Assembly (NCBI GenBank): GCA_958403905.1
Contig: CATXZD010000004.1
Location: 62,001 to 126,000 of the forward strand
Reading direction: 5' to 3'
Origin: an uncultured Ruminococcus sp.
Lineage (GTDB): Bacteria > Bacillota > Clostridia > Oscillospirales > Acutalibacteraceae
Length of the DNA stretch: 64,000 nt
Under the pieces are notes generated by a model that searched no databases, had not been told where the DNA came from, and was given only the letters and a program-made list of their open reading frames with translations. The position numbers and the translations under genes are program-made. Below, in pieces: positions 63,987 to 64,000 of this stretch (positions within the stretch are counted from its first letter, which is position 1; the number at the start of each line of letters is the position of its first letter).

Positions 63987-64000
63987 ATTTTCTTCCTTTA

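Overview
The window looks like chromosome of an AT-rich, spore-forming, starch-using gut Clostridium-class bacterium (Firmicutes; Ruminococcus/Oscillospiraceae type). The clues are a secreted GH13 alpha-amylase with a CBM26-like module and a C-terminal dockerin (the amylosome style known from Ruminococcus bromii), the sporulation gene spoIIR, AddAB-type recombination, a CIRCE-controlled groESL operon, sigma-A promoters of the TTGACA-17-TATAAT type, and AAGGAGG-like ribosome sites. The species assignment is inference.

Layout. 1-552: start of pfkA (minus, cut by the window edge). 785-8510 (plus): a surface-glycan block with two large multi-pass GT-C-like proteins (one fused to an acyltransferase-3 domain), a polyprenyl-phosphate glycosyltransferase and a phosphoglucomutase. 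8566-10686 (minus): a TagGH/Wzm-Wzt-like polysaccharide ABC exporter. 10855-12296 (plus): CPBP protease and tadA. 12384-17920 (minus): murD, two M42 aminopeptidases, a GNAT enzyme and an Alr-type PLP lyase in one overlapping operon. 18044-19420: MocR regulator. 19513-22828 (minus): accessory genes (marR-MATE, an MGMT-like protein, a Pr6Pr-like membrane protein) lying just after the 3' end of guaA. 22970-29603 (minus): purine operon purC-purF-purB-purA-guaA.

29806-34510 is an accessory region around tRNA-Leu(CAA): a Cys-rich mini-protein divergent from a small Cro/CI-type regulator, a GC-richer cargo segment (GNAT acetyltransferase and a frameshifted MATE pump with a possible attenuator leader), mobile-element debris, direct repeats, a VOC protein and a YjbR protein. 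34850-38898 (plus): pyrB with an unusual PyrI-like zinc tail, a DUF308 membrane protein and the dockerin amylase. 38946-53824 (minus): addB-addA, spoIIR, an operon nadE-LURP-lrp-aminotransferase-ispE, and a sugar transferase plus O-antigen-polymerase pair. 54199-57460 (plus): DUF1292 protein, a probable 6S RNA, gpsA and another GT-C-like protein. 57517-59471 (minus): a PqqD / S26-like peptidase / nucleotidyltransferase trio that resembles a peptide-maturation module with no visible precursor. 59588-61604: groES-groEL with CIRCE. 61722 to the right edge: integrase end of an AT-rich integrative element.

Together the genes show a cell investing in surface polysaccharide (precursors, lipid-linked sugars, polymerase, exporter), nucleotide synthesis and starch breakdown. 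Accessory DNA is concentrated at three typical insertion sites or neighbourhoods: the guaA 3' end, tRNA-Leu, and upstream of groESL. The most promising less-described items are the PqqD trio, a candidate small RNA at 53935-54042, the PyrB-zinc-tail fusion, the acyltransferase/GT-C fusion, and the promoter-in-inverted-repeat arrangement between the excisionase-like gene and the integrase.
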